Shown here one piece after another: positions 1-9,199 of a DNA stretch of 64,000 bases (the first letter of the stretch is position 1; the number at the start of each line of letters is the position of its first letter). A program made the translations under genes and the position numbers. Below the pieces are notes generated by a model. The model ran no database searches, was not told where the DNA came from, and saw only the letters and a list, made by a program, of their open reading frames with translations. The stretch is from NCBI RefSeq assembly GCF_036379515.1, contig NZ_DASVGN010000003.1, positions 69,466 to 133,465 on the forward strand, in the 5' to 3' direction. This DNA comes from Castellaniella sp036379515 (lineage in GTDB: Bacteria; Pseudomonadota; Gammaproteobacteria; Burkholderiales; Burkholderiaceae_B).

Positions 1-930
1 CTGGCGCACCGTGGCGGTGATCTCTTCCATGGTGGCGGCCGTCTGAGCCAAGGAACTCGCCTGCTGCTCTGTGCGTGCGGACAGGTCCAGATTGCCGGCC
101 GTGATTCCACTGGCGGCCGAGGCAATGGCGTCAGAGCCCGTGCGAACCTCAGTCACTGCAACGCGAAGATTGCGCGCCATGGTTCCCAGTGCAGTCAACA
201 ATTGACCGATTTCATCCCGCGTCTGCGCATGGATGTCCACGCTGAGATCGCGACTCGCAACGGCTTCGGCCAACCCGACGGCGTGACGCAGCGGATGGGT
301 GATCGAGCGAGCCACTCGCCAAGAGAAAAATGGCGCCAGCAACAGTGCCAGCAAAGTGGCAATCGCCAACACGAGCAGACCCAATTCGCTGGATCGCGCA
401 CTGCTGGCAAACAGCCCCTGCATTGACTCGCTCTGCAGCCGCGACAGTGCATCAATATGCGTCAGAAGATCTGCCGTGGCCTTTGGAAGTTCCTTGTTGA
501 AGAACGTATCAGCCGCACCGTAATCGCCACCATCGAGATTCTTGAATGCCGCGTCGCGATCCTTCAGGAAAGACGCCCGTGCCTGCTCAAGTGAGTGCAA
601 GGACGCCTGTGCCTGAGGACCCACCAACCGGTCCGAGAGGTTGCCCACCAGCTTTGTCATCCGATCATCCAGGACGTGGATGCTGGCCTTGAGTTTGCGC
701 AACGAGTCGGGGTCAGCGGCCAGCGTGGCCTGCGTCTGGCTCGCCCCCATGCTGACTTCGCGAGCCATTTGCTGAATCACTGAATCAGTGAGCAGGCTAT
801 GGTTCAAGGCCCGATTGTCCTGCTGTGAACTTAGAATCCTCCAGGCGCCAATCCCCGACAGCACCAGCAAGAGAAGGATGACGAAGCTGAACCCGAGGGT
901 CAGCCGAGTACCGATTTTGAGATGGCGCAT
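1..930 (-). CDS. Methyl-accepting chemotaxis protein, N-terminal part (runs off the window)
   Basis: Inner-membrane chemoreceptor that relays a periplasmic signal to CheA/CheW. Only the first 310 codons are in the window; the C-terminal signalling tip lies beyond base 1. The start at 930 gives a short basic N-terminus followed by a hydrophobic helix (about residues 11-31, FSFVILLLLVLSGIGAW), a helical periplasmic region of about 150 residues that looks like a four-helix-bundle sensor, and a second membrane helix. A HAMP-like segment follows (SITHPLRHAV...DEIGQLL). The last residues visible, ASSLAQTAATMEEITATV, are typical of the methylation helix. Family assignment is firm; the ligand is unknown. 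Confidence 0.9.
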   Translation of the reverse strand, partial: MRHLKIGTRLTLGFSFVILLLLVLSGIGAWRILSSQQDNRALNHSLLTDSVIQQMAREVSMGASQTQATLAADPDSLRKLKASIHVLDDRMTKLVGNLSDRLVGPQAQASLHSLEQARASFLKDRDAAFKNLDGGDYGAADTFFNKELPKATADLLTHIDALSRLQSESMQGLFASSARSSELGLLVLAIATLLALLLAPFFSWRVARSITHPLRHAVGLAEAVASRDLSVDIHAQTRDEIGQLLTALGTMARNLRVAVTEVRTGSDAIASAASGITAGNLDLSARTEQQASSLAQTAATMEEITATVRQ

Positions 931-1085
931 GTCTGGCAAAAAGAGAGAATAAAAGTTTCAATTGAAACTTGAAATGACGCCGTAATCTACCTTGAATAGT
1001 GTTCTTTCTGTTATGCCGACATGGCATGGCGTGGCGTGGCAGCTGCATCATCCATCCGCCAAGGGATTCAAGCATGAATCCAAAT

Positions 1086-1402
1086 TGGTGCCCGAGGCCG
1101 GAATCGAACCGGCACGCCTTTCGGCGAGGGATTTTCTTACCACTTCGACTTTCGCCGCCGCCCTGTTCAACGCCAGGAGTTCGTGGTCTGGAGCACGCCT
1201 TCACCATAGCCTTGCGGCTGCAGGTGCCCGCCGTCTGCTCTCTACACCTTCCCAAGCTGTCGCTTGGGCTTGGCTCGGCGTTGGCTCGGACGCAAAAGCA
1301 TCCAGGGCGTTCACCGACTTTGACGGGCTTCACTTCGGGCGTTTCCCCCCGAAGGCTCAAATTATTCAAGTCCCTTGTGTCTACCGATTTCACCACTCGG
1401 GC
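1086..1402 (-). tRNA. tRNA-Leu(UAA), interrupted by a group I intron
   Basis: Exon 1 (1402 down to 1368) holds the 5' acceptor strand GCCCGAG, the D arm and the anticodon stem up to U34. Exon 2 (1135 down to 1086) resumes with A35 and contains the rest of the anticodon loop, a class II variable arm (CGCCGAAAGGCG), the T arm (GTTCGATTC) and an encoded CCA. Joined, they give the stem/loop AGGGA-CUUAAAA-UCCCU with anticodon UAA. The acceptor ends GCCCGAG and CTCGGGC pair perfectly. The 232-nt insert sits between U34 and A35, the same site as in cyanobacterial and plastid tRNA-Leu(UAA) genes. Confidence 0.93.
1136..1367 (-). other. Group I intron (IC3-like, about 232 nt, no ORF) inside tRNA-Leu(UAA)
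   Basis: The insert begins after U34 and ends with G, as group I introns do. Right after the start is a perfect 7-bp hairpin, CTTCGGG/CCCGAAG (P2-like). The core blocks GAGCCAAGC, AAGGTGTAGAGA and GGCTATGGTGAAGGC closely match the Azoarcus tRNA-Ile ribozyme as I remember it. The P7 strands are GAGCA (1236-1240) and TGCTC (1191-1195); Azoarcus has GACUA/UAGUC here, so the helix is kept by covariation. A short P1 can form between exon CUU and intron GAG. No homing endonuclease gene is present. Self-splicing is inferred. Confidence 0.88.
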
Positions 1403-1537
1403 GTTAGCGCTCAACGCGGCGCCTATTGTAGCGGGTGTCTGAGTGCCAATCGGACCGGCACCTGCCCAAGAGAAAAAGATACGAGCGACAATACGCCATC
1501 ACGAGGCATTCATACACGCGCAAAGGACGGGCACGCA

Positions 1538-2554
1538 ATGCAGATCGGCATGATAGGGTTGGGCCGCATGGGCAACGGCATGGTGCGCCGGCTCCTCGAA
1601 CACCACATCGCGTGCACAGTGCAAGACCCCCTGCCAGCCGCAGTGGAAGACTTGGTTGCAGCGGGCGCCACAGGGGCCTCGTCACTGCCCGACCTGGTGG
1701 CAAAACTGCCGCAACCGCGCATCGTCTGGCTGATGGTGCCCGCCGGAATCGTGGACAACGTGCTCGCCACGCTGACTCCTCTGCTGAACGCAGGCGACAT
1801 CATCGTGGACGGCGGGAACTCGAACTACCAAGACGACATCCGGCGTGCCCACCAATTGGCCGAGCGCCAAATCCACTATCTGGACGTGGGCACCAGCGGC
1901 GGCGTATTTGGCAAAGACCGGGGATACTGCCTGATGATCGGCGGCCCCGACAGCGCCGTCAGGCACCTGGATCCCGTGTTCGCAGCACTGGCCCCGGGCC
2001 ATGCAGCTGCCGAACGTACACAGGGTCGTACTGACAAGCCCACCCCAGCCGAACGTGGTTACCTGCATTGCGGCCCTGCAGGGGCCGGCCACTTTGTCAA
2101 GATGGTACACAACGGCATCGAATACGGGCTCATGCAAGCGTACGCCGAAGGCTTCAACATCCTGCGCCATGCGAATATCGGCCAGAAGGATCACGCGCTG
2201 GACGCTGAAACCACGCCCCTGCACAAACCCGAGCACTACCAGTACGATCTGAACCTGCCGGACATCGCTGAGCTCTGGCGGCGCGGCAGCGTCGTCAGCT
2301 CGTGGCTATTGGATCTGACGGCTCACGCGCTCCATCAGAGCCCTCAACTGGAAGATTTCTCGGGCAAGGTGTCGGATTCCGGCGAAGGACGCTGGACGCT
2401 GCACGCAGCTATCGATGAAGGGGTTCCTACGCCCGTGATCAGCGCGGCGCTCCAGGAACGCTTCGCGTCCCGTGGCAACGCCGAGTTCGCCAACAAGCTC
2501 TTGTCCGCCATGCGCAAAGAATTCGGCGGCCACGCTGAAAAAAAGGACGACTGA
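1538..2554 (+). CDS. gnd: 6-phosphogluconate dehydrogenase, decarboxylating (short form)
   Basis: Oxidises 6-phosphogluconate to ribulose 5-phosphate and CO2 in the pentose phosphate pathway. The 338-residue length fits the short bacterial form, not the 470-residue E. coli form. Visible motifs are the Rossmann GLGRMG (7-12), substrate loop DGGNSNYQDD (91-100), GTSGG (118-122) and the catalytic stretch GPAGAGHFVKMVHNGIEYG (179-197) with Lys188 and Asn192. The start is the ATG preceded by AAAGGACGGGC. The reading frame is open further upstream, but that part is antisense to the tRNA-Leu gene and is not coding. Asp30 after the second strand hints at NAD rather than NADP, which is inference. Confidence 0.92.
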   Translation: MQIGMIGLGRMGNGMVRRLLEHHIACTVQDPLPAAVEDLVAAGATGASSLPDLVAKLPQPRIVWLMVPAGIVDNVLATLTPLLNAGDIIVDGGNSNYQDDIRRAHQLAERQIHYLDVGTSGGVFGKDRGYCLMIGGPDSAVRHLDPVFAALAPGHAAAERTQGRTDKPTPAERGYLHCGPAGAGHFVKMVHNGIEYGLMQAYAEGFNILRHANIGQKDHALDAETTPLHKPEHYQYDLNLPDIAELWRRGSVVSSWLLDLTAHALHQSPQLEDFSGKVSDSGEGRWTLHAAIDEGVPTPVISAALQERFASRGNAEFANKLLSAMRKEFGGHAEKKDD

Positions 2555-2590
2555 CCCCAGCCGGATTCGAACTGCGACAGGCTCAGCAGT

Positions 2591-3325
2591 TCACACGGTT
2601 GCTGAACGCCCGACGCGCGAACCGACAAATTGCTGCAGCAGCCCACGTGTCAGAGGAGTATCCGGGATATTCTCGGGCATCGTGGTCAAGGGCGCTATGC
2701 CCCCTGCATTCTTGCGATGACCCTCCATACAGATCCGTAGAATGTCAGGCGTGAATTCAGGATGAAACTGACACGACAGCACGTTGGGCCCATAACGTAA
2801 GATCTGATGGGGATCATGTGCAGTTCCCGCCAGGATCACCGCCCGTGCCGGGGCTGTGAGCACGGATTGCGCATGCGACAGATGGGCCATGAACGGAGAC
2901 GGCAACCCCCCTGCCAAAGGGTCCTTCTGGCCGGCCGCCGTCAGGGTGACAGGAAAAGTTCCAAGCTCCCGCCCTTTGGGGTTGTAATCAACAACCCCGC
3001 CCATGGCCGCGGCCATCAGCTGATGGCCGTAACACACGCCCAGCAAAGGCTTGTCGGCCATGATCAAAGACCGTGCCCACGCTGCAGTGCGCTCGCTCCA
3101 ATCCAGGTGATCCGTCACCATGGCCCAGGAACCCGTAATGATCGCTACCGAAAAGGCGTCAAGGTCTGGCAGGGACTCCCCGCGCTCGGGGTGGATCACC
3201 CACACGTCCTCGGCCGCCATCTCCAGCGCCCGGGTAAACCAGTCTCCGGGTTCTCCCTGGCTGACCCGCAGCGCCTCTGGGGGCAAGCCCATCTGTATGA
3301 CAACAACCGGCTTTTGCGACATCAT
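2591..3325 (-). CDS. Class I glutamine amidotransferase (GMP-synthase-like)
   Basis: Stand-alone class I (Triad) glutamine amidotransferase domain, 244 residues. The nucleophile is Cys98 in LLGVCYGHQ and the His/Glu pair is H188/E190 in CQFHPEF, so the catalytic triad is complete. No synthetase domain is attached. Homologues of this kind are often annotated as GMP-synthase-like; the acceptor of the released ammonia, or a hydrolytic role on gamma-glutamyl compounds, cannot be read from sequence. Two ATGs in a row (3325 and 3322) could serve as start; a GTG six bases upstream is also possible. The gene converges on gnd with a 36-bp gap. Confidence 0.85.
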   Translation of the reverse strand: MMSQKPVVVIQMGLPPEALRVSQGEPGDWFTRALEMAAEDVWVIHPERGESLPDLDAFSVAIITGSWAMVTDHLDWSERTAAWARSLIMADKPLLGVCYGHQLMAAAMGGVVDYNPKGRELGTFPVTLTAAGQKDPLAGGLPSPFMAHLSHAQSVLTAPARAVILAGTAHDPHQILRYGPNVLSCQFHPEFTPDILRICMEGHRKNAGGIAPLTTMPENIPDTPLTRGLLQQFVGSRVGRSATV

Positions 3326-3578
3326 GAACACTCATCTCAAGTGACCACACTGCGCTCATATTACGCGCACCAGGCCCCGTCGCATCGGGATGACTGCGCG
3401 GACGACGTCAATACTTGGTCAAAACCGAATAGCCAAGAAGAAGCGCTGCCAATCGGAGCAGTCGGAGCAGCGAGCCAAGTGGGCAGGCCTCGTCACAATG
3501 ACGGCACAACGGCCCCCGGAAACAAAAATCGCCACCGACGACGGGTGGCGATAAAACGTTGATTTACAACGATAATTC

Positions 3579-3655
3579 TGGTGGCGCACCCCTGATTCGA
3601 ACAGGGGACCTGCGGATTATGATTCCGTCGCTCTAACCGACTGAGCTAGTGCGCC
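3579..3655 (-). tRNA. tRNA-Met(CAU), elongator-type
   Basis: A 77-nt cloverleaf with acceptor GGCGCAC/GTGCGCC, D arm GCTC...GAGC, anticodon loop ATCATAA, T arm CCCTGTTCGAATCAGGG and encoded CCA. The anticodon is CAU. An A-C mismatch closes the outer end of the anticodon stem. It is not an initiator, because the 1-72 pair is a normal G-C. A lysidine-modified tRNA-Ile2 also has CAU in its gene; the overall shape fits elongator Met better, but this was decided by eye. Confidence 0.88.
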
Positions 3656-3822
3656 AAAGAGCGTGAATTTTAGCGAGTATCAAGACTACGTGCAAATTGG
3701 GTGCTGAAACACCGCTTGCTGCACGGATATGGGCCCCCAGGGCGGCGCTATAGTACTGGGCGGACCGAAGTGTCAGGAAGAACGACGGGCTTTTCATCAC
3801 ACCCACGAATATCCACCGACGG

Positions 3823-5403
3823 ATGCATAGCCAAAGGCCCTATCGCCTCAACCTGCGCCAGCTGATTTTGCTATTGGCAGTAACCAGTGGCGCGCTCATG
3901 CTGGCAGCCGGCATGCTGGGCGCCTATGAAGTGCAGCGCCAGCAGCTCATCGATGCCACGCTGGCTTCCAACGAGGCCTTCGCGCAAAAGCTCGCCACCA
4001 CGACGGCCGACATGCTGGACCGAGCGCAACGAGATCTGGCTTATTCCGCCGCCATACTGGAGCGCTCGAATCTCGGTCCGGGCGTCATGCGAGCCGAACT
4101 CGACCGCCTCAGGGAACAAGGGATCGGGTTCAACTCAGTCACCTTGGTCTCGCGCAACGGTATCATCCAGCTCGCTTCGCCCCAGGACCTGGGGCTGGCC
4201 GGGAAGCGAACGAACTCCGAGGCCGCGCAAGAAGCACTCCGCTTGTGGATTCCTTTCGTCAGCCAGCCCTTCACGACCGTGTTAGGCAATCTGGCCATCG
4301 CAGTCTCACACCCCCTCTTCAACGCACAACACCAGTATCTGGGCTATCTGATGGGAGTCTTATATCTCAAGACAAACGGTGGATTGTATCGACTGATGGG
4401 CGAACAATTCTTCCATGACGGCACCTACGTGTACGTCGTGGATTCTTCCCGACGCCTACTGTATCACCCAGGGTCCTCTCAGATTGGAACCACCCTCGAG
4501 GCCAACCCGGCCATCGACGCCGCACTGGATGGCTCCTCAGGACAAACGCGCTTTACAGACTCGGCGGGCGATGACATGCTGACCGGATACGCCTACGTAC
4601 GGGCAGCGCAGTGGGGCATCATCGTTCAACGCCCCACTTCGATGGCACTACGACACATGAACGACCTGATGTGGCGAGTCCTGTGGCTGACCCTCGGGCC
4701 CGCAATTCTCCTCCTCGCCTTGCTCTGGTTCTCCTCGCGCTGGATCTCCCGGCCACTCGAGCAACTGGCCCGCATCGTACGCGACGGCTACGAGGCGGGG
4801 CAGGAACAGCGCATCGCGGCTGTGCAAACCCGGTACTACGAAGCCGATCAACTCAAACACGCTCTAATGGACAGCCTGGGGTCCGTACGCACGCAGTTGG
4901 GCAAACTGCACGACGAAGCCCACACCGACCCCCTGACGGGACTGGGCAATCGACGTGGGCTCTCGGCGCTACTGGAATTCTGGCAAGCGCTGGCAGAACC
5001 TTTTGCCGTCATCAGCCTGGACATCGATTTTTTCAAGACGATCAACGACACTTATGGCCATGATGCAGGAGACGAAGTCATCCGCGGCGTAGGAATCTGG
5101 ATGCGTAGCCAGGCCCGACAAGGCGACGTGCTGTTCCGGACCGGCGGAGAAGAATTCCTGGCCTTGCTGCCAGGCGTAGACCTGGATCAGGCGACGAGCA
5201 TCGCTCAGCGGCTGTGTGTCCACATCGCAGAAGCCGACATCTTGTCCCAGCAACGAGTCACGGTGTCGATAGGTGTTTCTGCCTGGATCAGCGGCAACGT
5301 TCACGACGTGCTCAAGGCCGCCGATCGCGCCCTGTATCAGGCAAAGCAGCAGGGACGCAACCAAGTGGTAATCGCCAGCATGGACGACACAGCCGTGCAA
5401 TGA
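3823..5403 (+). CDS. Membrane-bound diguanylate cyclase (Cache-like sensor + HAMP + GGDEF)
   Basis: Makes the second messenger c-di-GMP from two GTP. 526 residues: TM1 at about 13-35, an extracytoplasmic sensor of about 250 residues (Cache-like; it contains YLMGVLYLKTNGGLYRLMG), TM2 at about 287-306, a short HAMP-like linker, then a GGDEF domain. The active-site motif is GGEEF (441-445). An intact RxxD inhibitory site, RQGD, lies five residues upstream (432-435), so product feedback is expected. No EAL domain is present. The ligand of the sensor is unknown. A strong hairpin follows the gene at 5437-5458. Confidence 0.9.
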   Translation: MHSQRPYRLNLRQLILLLAVTSGALMLAAGMLGAYEVQRQQLIDATLASNEAFAQKLATTTADMLDRAQRDLAYSAAILERSNLGPGVMRAELDRLREQGIGFNSVTLVSRNGIIQLASPQDLGLAGKRTNSEAAQEALRLWIPFVSQPFTTVLGNLAIAVSHPLFNAQHQYLGYLMGVLYLKTNGGLYRLMGEQFFHDGTYVYVVDSSRRLLYHPGSSQIGTTLEANPAIDAALDGSSGQTRFTDSAGDDMLTGYAYVRAAQWGIIVQRPTSMALRHMNDLMWRVLWLTLGPAILLLALLWFSSRWISRPLEQLARIVRDGYEAGQEQRIAAVQTRYYEADQLKHALMDSLGSVRTQLGKLHDEAHTDPLTGLGNRRGLSALLEFWQALAEPFAVISLDIDFFKTINDTYGHDAGDEVIRGVGIWMRSQARQGDVLFRTGGEEFLALLPGVDLDQATSIAQRLCVHIAEADILSQQRVTVSIGVSAWISGNVHDVLKAADRALYQAKQQGRNQVVIASMDDTAVQ

Positions 5404-5404
5404 T

Positions 5405-5458
5405 TGGGTCAGAAAATGACCCACCAGAAATTCAAAGGCCCCGCCTTTTGGCGGGGCC
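5405..5458 (+). terminator. Two stem-loops after the diguanylate cyclase gene
   Basis: The first hairpin is TGGGTCA-GAAAA-TGACCCA (5405-5423). The second is the perfect 9-bp stem GGCCCCGCC-TTTT-GGCGGGGCC (5437-5458). No long T run follows, so termination efficiency is uncertain. The next 195 bases up to the convergent gene show nothing else recognisable. Confidence 0.6.
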
Positions 5459-5653
5459 CTACTGCCGATGTGGCAGTGAGCGCTACATGGGCGCAGCGCC
5501 TAATCAACGCCTAAGTGGCGATGAAGTGCTACCGTTTAGTAGCAGCTTCAGTATAGGCCAACAGGAATCTGGGTCAACCCCCCTCGCTTTCCTCAATTGC
5601 AACAAGTGCAACTTGATATCGAGGCCAACACGACACCGAGATCGCGGCTGCCA

Positions 5654-7324
5654 CTACTGCACCGCAGCCGCCTCGGGAATCCCTGTGTCGGGGTGGCCCG
5701 ACAAGGCGGCGCTCAGGCTGTACAGCGGCTCGAATGACTCTGCCTGGGCCATCGGCCACGCAGTGCGAAAGATGGTATTGCGAAAATGCCCCTGCAACAG
5801 CTCCCCTTTCTCGAGATCAGGGAACAAAGCCGACAGCACGCGCACTTCCCCGTTGGGAATGCGCCGGGCAATATGATGAGGCCGCAGTTCGCAGGGATGG
5901 TGCAAACCCGCTGCCCCCAGCAATTCGCCCAATGCCTTCAAGGTGCCCGCATGATAATTGGCGACACGCACGGACTTGTCGGCAACCACCAGCGCCTTTT
6001 GCCGTTTGGGATCCTGGGTCGTGACCCCTGTCGGGCACCGGCCCGTATGACAGACCTGCGCCTGGATGCAGCCAATGGCAAACATATAGGCCCGGGCGCT
6101 ATTGCACCAGTCAGCTCCCAGCGCCATGATGCGCGCCATGTCGAACGCGCTGATGACCTTGCCGGAAGCACCCAGCCGGATACGCTCGCGCAAACCAATG
6201 CCCACCAGCGTGTTGTGGACCAGACGCAGCCCCTCACGCAGAGGAGTTCCCACATGATCCACGAACTCGATGGGGGCGGCACCGGTGCCGCCTTCTGCAC
6301 CATCCACCACGATGAAATCGGGGGTGATCCCGGTCGCCAGCATGGCCTTGGCCATCGCGAACCATTCCCAAGGGTGGCCTATGCAAAGCTTGAAGCCTAC
6401 AGGCTTTCCACCCGACAATTCACGCAGGTGCACGATGAAATGCATGAGTTCAATGGGTGTGTGGAATGCGCTGTGACTGGAAGGTGACACACAATCCTGC
6501 CCTTGCGGCACGCCACGAGCCGCTGCAATCTCGGCGGTGACCTTGGGTCCCGGCAGCACCCCTCCATGGCCCGGTTTCGCCCCCTGGGACAGCTTGATCT
6601 CGATCATGCGAATGCTGTCACGTTGTGCCATTTCGGCGAACCGCTCATCGGAAAACGACCCATCCACATTGCGGCATCCGAAGTACCCCGAACCAATGTT
6701 CCAGATCAGGTCTCCCCCGTGGCGCAGGTGGTAGGCACTGACGCCGCCTTCGCCCGTATCGTGCGCAAAGCCGCCCAGGCTGGCGCCTTTGTTCAGGGCC
6801 ATGACGGCATTGGCCGACAGCGCTCCAAAGCTCATGGCCGAGATGTTGAACACTGACAGTTCCACGGGCCGAGCGCATTCGGGGCCACCCACCGTGATGC
6901 GAAAATCCGTGTCGGCAATATGCGTCGGGACCATGGCATGATTGATCCACTCGTACTCGTTGCCATAGACATTGCCCTGAGTGCCGAAAGGTCGCAAATC
7001 GGTCTGGCGCTTGGCCCGCTGATAGACCAGTGAACGGTCTACGCGTGAAAACGGCAGCTTGAGCGTGTCGTCCTCAAAGAAGTACTGGCGGATTTCGGGC
7101 CGCACGAACTCGAACAGAAAGCGCAAATTGCCGATGACAGGATAATTGCGACGGATCGCGTGCCGCGTCTGATTCAGATCGTAGACACCCAGGACGGCCA
7201 AGGCGGCGAACAGCGCAAAGAACACCCACCAGCCAGCACTGACCTCAAGCGCCAGGACGGCACTCAGCACAGCCAGCGCAATCACCACATAAAAAACGGT
7301 GTAACGGGTCAGGAACCGAGGCAT
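5654..7324 (-). CDS. FMN-binding glutamate-synthase-family protein with N-terminal membrane anchor
   Basis: 556 residues. The N-terminus has two hydrophobic helices (TVFYVVIALAVLSAVLAL and WWVFFALFAALAVLGVY), followed by a glutamate-synthase central/FMN domain. Seen in it are GHGGVLPGPKVTAEIA, FIVVDGAEGGTGAAP, and an iron-sulfur motif CIQAQVCHTGRCPTG with the cysteine pattern of the 3Fe-4S site of GOGAT. There is no glutamine amidotransferase domain, so it is not a classical glutamate synthase; its true substrate is unknown. The start is the ATG preceded by GGGAGAACGCAG. It stands alone. Confidence 0.87.
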   Translation of the reverse strand: MPRFLTRYTVFYVVIALAVLSAVLALEVSAGWWVFFALFAALAVLGVYDLNQTRHAIRRNYPVIGNLRFLFEFVRPEIRQYFFEDDTLKLPFSRVDRSLVYQRAKRQTDLRPFGTQGNVYGNEYEWINHAMVPTHIADTDFRITVGGPECARPVELSVFNISAMSFGALSANAVMALNKGASLGGFAHDTGEGGVSAYHLRHGGDLIWNIGSGYFGCRNVDGSFSDERFAEMAQRDSIRMIEIKLSQGAKPGHGGVLPGPKVTAEIAAARGVPQGQDCVSPSSHSAFHTPIELMHFIVHLRELSGGKPVGFKLCIGHPWEWFAMAKAMLATGITPDFIVVDGAEGGTGAAPIEFVDHVGTPLREGLRLVHNTLVGIGLRERIRLGASGKVISAFDMARIMALGADWCNSARAYMFAIGCIQAQVCHTGRCPTGVTTQDPKRQKALVVADKSVRVANYHAGTLKALGELLGAAGLHHPCELRPHHIARRIPNGEVRVLSALFPDLEKGELLQGHFRNTIFRTAWPMAQAESFEPLYSLSAALSGHPDTGIPEAAAVQ

Positions 7325-7409
7325 CTGCGTTCTCCCAGAGAGTCGAATTTTTTCTACCTTAGCAGAACGCAATGCACAGGCGGCTGAAAACGCGGCTTCG
7401 CCTCTCTAT

Positions 7410-7853
7410 TTACGGCACAGGCCGACGAACCACCCACATCAGACGGGCGACGCCTCGGGCATCACAGGCCACAAACGCGTTCTGGCCAAAGCGGCGGGCC
7501 AGTTCGTGGCCCCGTGCAAGCGGTAACCGGGGAACCCAGAAACTGGGTTCCTCAGGCCAGAGGCCCTGGGGGTCCAGAGCACGCGCCGCCAGGCACGTAT
7601 ACCCCATCCATTGAACTGCTCTTTGCAGCGCGCGCAAGCGCCTGGCATTGACCGACGGACGCAGGCGGCGGCTGCGGGGATTACAGGCCGTGATGAAGAT
7701 GCCCTCCGCGTTGCTCCCCGTCGTCGCGCCCGGGACCGGCTTGAATCCGTCGAGGACGAGATCCCGCGGGGGATGGCCATCGATACGATAGATGGCTTGC
7801 CGGTAGGCTTGCTCCAGCGTGGATCCCGCGATACCCCGCACTGGCCTCGGCAT
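7410..7853 (-). CDS. DUF3293 domain protein
   Basis: 147 residues of unknown function. The family pattern is recognisable: FITACNPRS, then VNARRLRALQRAVQ, LWPEEPSFWV and LARRFGQNAFV. It begins only nine bases after the dadA stop, so it is likely co-transcribed with dadA. No signal peptide or membrane helix is seen. Confidence 0.8.
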   Translation of the reverse strand: MPRPVRGIAGSTLEQAYRQAIYRIDGHPPRDLVLDGFKPVPGATTGSNAEGIFITACNPRSRRLRPSVNARRLRALQRAVQWMGYTCLAARALDPQGLWPEEPSFWVPRLPLARGHELARRFGQNAFVACDARGVARLMWVVRRPVP

Positions 7854-7862
7854 TTCTGAGCC

Positions 7863-9116
7863 TCAGCAGGCGGGTTGAAACGGATGGGCCTCGATGGAAG
7901 GTTCGCGTCCTTCCATCAGATCCGACAACAGGCGACTGCTGCCGCAAGCCAGCGTAAACCCCAGCGCTCCATGACCGATGTTGAGCCACAGATTGCCCGC
8001 TGCGCGGCTGCGTCCGATCAGCGGCCGCCCATCAGGGGTTGCGGGTCGCTGGCCAGCCCAGGCCTGGGCTTCGGTAAGATCCAGTCCCGGCAAGAGCTCT
8101 GAGACTTGCCGACGCAAGAGTGCAATCCGATCGGCCTCGATGCGCGTGTCACGACTGCCGATTCCAACCATGGCCGCGATGCGCAACGTCGAGCCTAACC
8201 GCGCATACACTGTCTTGCGCTCATAATCCGTGACGCTGATGGTGGGCACAGGAGTCTCTGGTGCACAGGGCACGCTCAGGCTGAAACCCTTGAGCGGATA
8301 CAGGGCCGGCCGCGAGCCCAGAGGCTCAAGCAGAGAGACGCTCCCCATTCCGGCGGCCACGACGTAATGATCGGCTTGCAAGACTTCACCGCCTTCCATC
8401 AGCACCCCCTGGATATCTCCCCCGGCCCGATGAAGGCGCCGGACCCGATCGCCCATGCGGATCTCTACGGATTTCAGGGTGGACAGCCGATCGAACAGCT
8501 GATGGGTGAACTGTGCGCAGTCCCCGGATTCCTCACTGGGGGTGTAGACAGCCCCCGCGATGTCGTGCTGAACCGAGGCCAGCGCAGGTTCCAGAGACAC
8601 ACAGGAATCGGCATCGAGCACCTGCTGGCTGGAACCATGCTCGGCCTGATACGCCACCAGCGAGCGGGTCTTGTCCAGCAACGCAGCCGAACGATAGACA
8701 ATGAGCTTCCCATGAGCGGCATGGCTGAATTCAAGCGGCACTTCATGCAGCCATTCATGCAGCACATTCCGGCTCAGATAGGACAAAGTCAGCATCTGCG
8801 CAGTGGACTCGGTCGCGGTACGCGAATTGCAGGCCCGCAGAAATTTCAGGCACCAGGCCCATTGGGCAGGGTCCAGCCTCGGGGTGAAACGCAAGGGAGA
8901 TTCGCGGCGCAACAGCCACTCTGGCAGGTGGGGCAGAACTCCCGGATCGGCCAGCGGGGCCACATAGCTGTAACTGAGCTGCCCTCCGTTGGCGTGGCTG
9001 GTGACGGCTGCCGGCTCACCCTGTGCGTCGACCAGCGTCACCTGCCACCCATTCTTGGCCAGTTGCCAGGCGGTCGTCACCCCAATCACCCCGGCCCCAA
9101 TCACAAATGCATGCAT
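7863..9116 (-). CDS. dadA: D-amino-acid dehydrogenase (DadA family)
   Basis: FAD enzyme at the inner membrane that oxidatively deaminates D-amino acids to keto acids and feeds electrons to the respiratory chain. 417 residues, close to the usual 430. The N-terminal dinucleotide motif is MHAFVIGAGVIGVTTAWQL; the C-terminal flavin motif is GRPLIGRSRAAGNLWLNIG followed by GALGFTLACGSS. The start is the first ATG of this motif; in-frame sequence upstream does not look coding. The LysR gene upstream and the transporter/transaminase operon beyond it suggest a D-amino-acid utilisation regulon. A candidate operator lies about 90 bp upstream (9200-9214). Confidence 0.9.
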   Translation of the reverse strand: MHAFVIGAGVIGVTTAWQLAKNGWQVTLVDAQGEPAAVTSHANGGQLSYSYVAPLADPGVLPHLPEWLLRRESPLRFTPRLDPAQWAWCLKFLRACNSRTATESTAQMLTLSYLSRNVLHEWLHEVPLEFSHAAHGKLIVYRSAALLDKTRSLVAYQAEHGSSQQVLDADSCVSLEPALASVQHDIAGAVYTPSEESGDCAQFTHQLFDRLSTLKSVEIRMGDRVRRLHRAGGDIQGVLMEGGEVLQADHYVVAAGMGSVSLLEPLGSRPALYPLKGFSLSVPCAPETPVPTISVTDYERKTVYARLGSTLRIAAMVGIGSRDTRIEADRIALLRRQVSELLPGLDLTEAQAWAGQRPATPDGRPLIGRSRAAGNLWLNIGHGALGFTLACGSSRLLSDLMEGREPSIEAHPFQPAC

Positions 9117-9199
9117 TGCCTTTCCAGACCCTCGAAAACGATGACAGGGATTGTCCGGTGCAACCCGCGTGGAGACAAGTTCCGATTCAGGGGTAATCC

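Noticed and set aside
797..1414. Open frame on the minus strand through the tRNA-Leu and its intron, a possible homing endonuclease
   Set aside because: The translation has no LAGLIDADG or GIY-YIG motif, spans the tRNA exons and the chemoreceptor start, and the intron is too short to host one.
992..1537. In-frame 5' extension of gnd by 182 codons
   Set aside because: It is antisense to the tRNA-Leu gene and intron, has no dehydrogenase similarity, and the family N-terminus begins exactly at the ATG at 1538.
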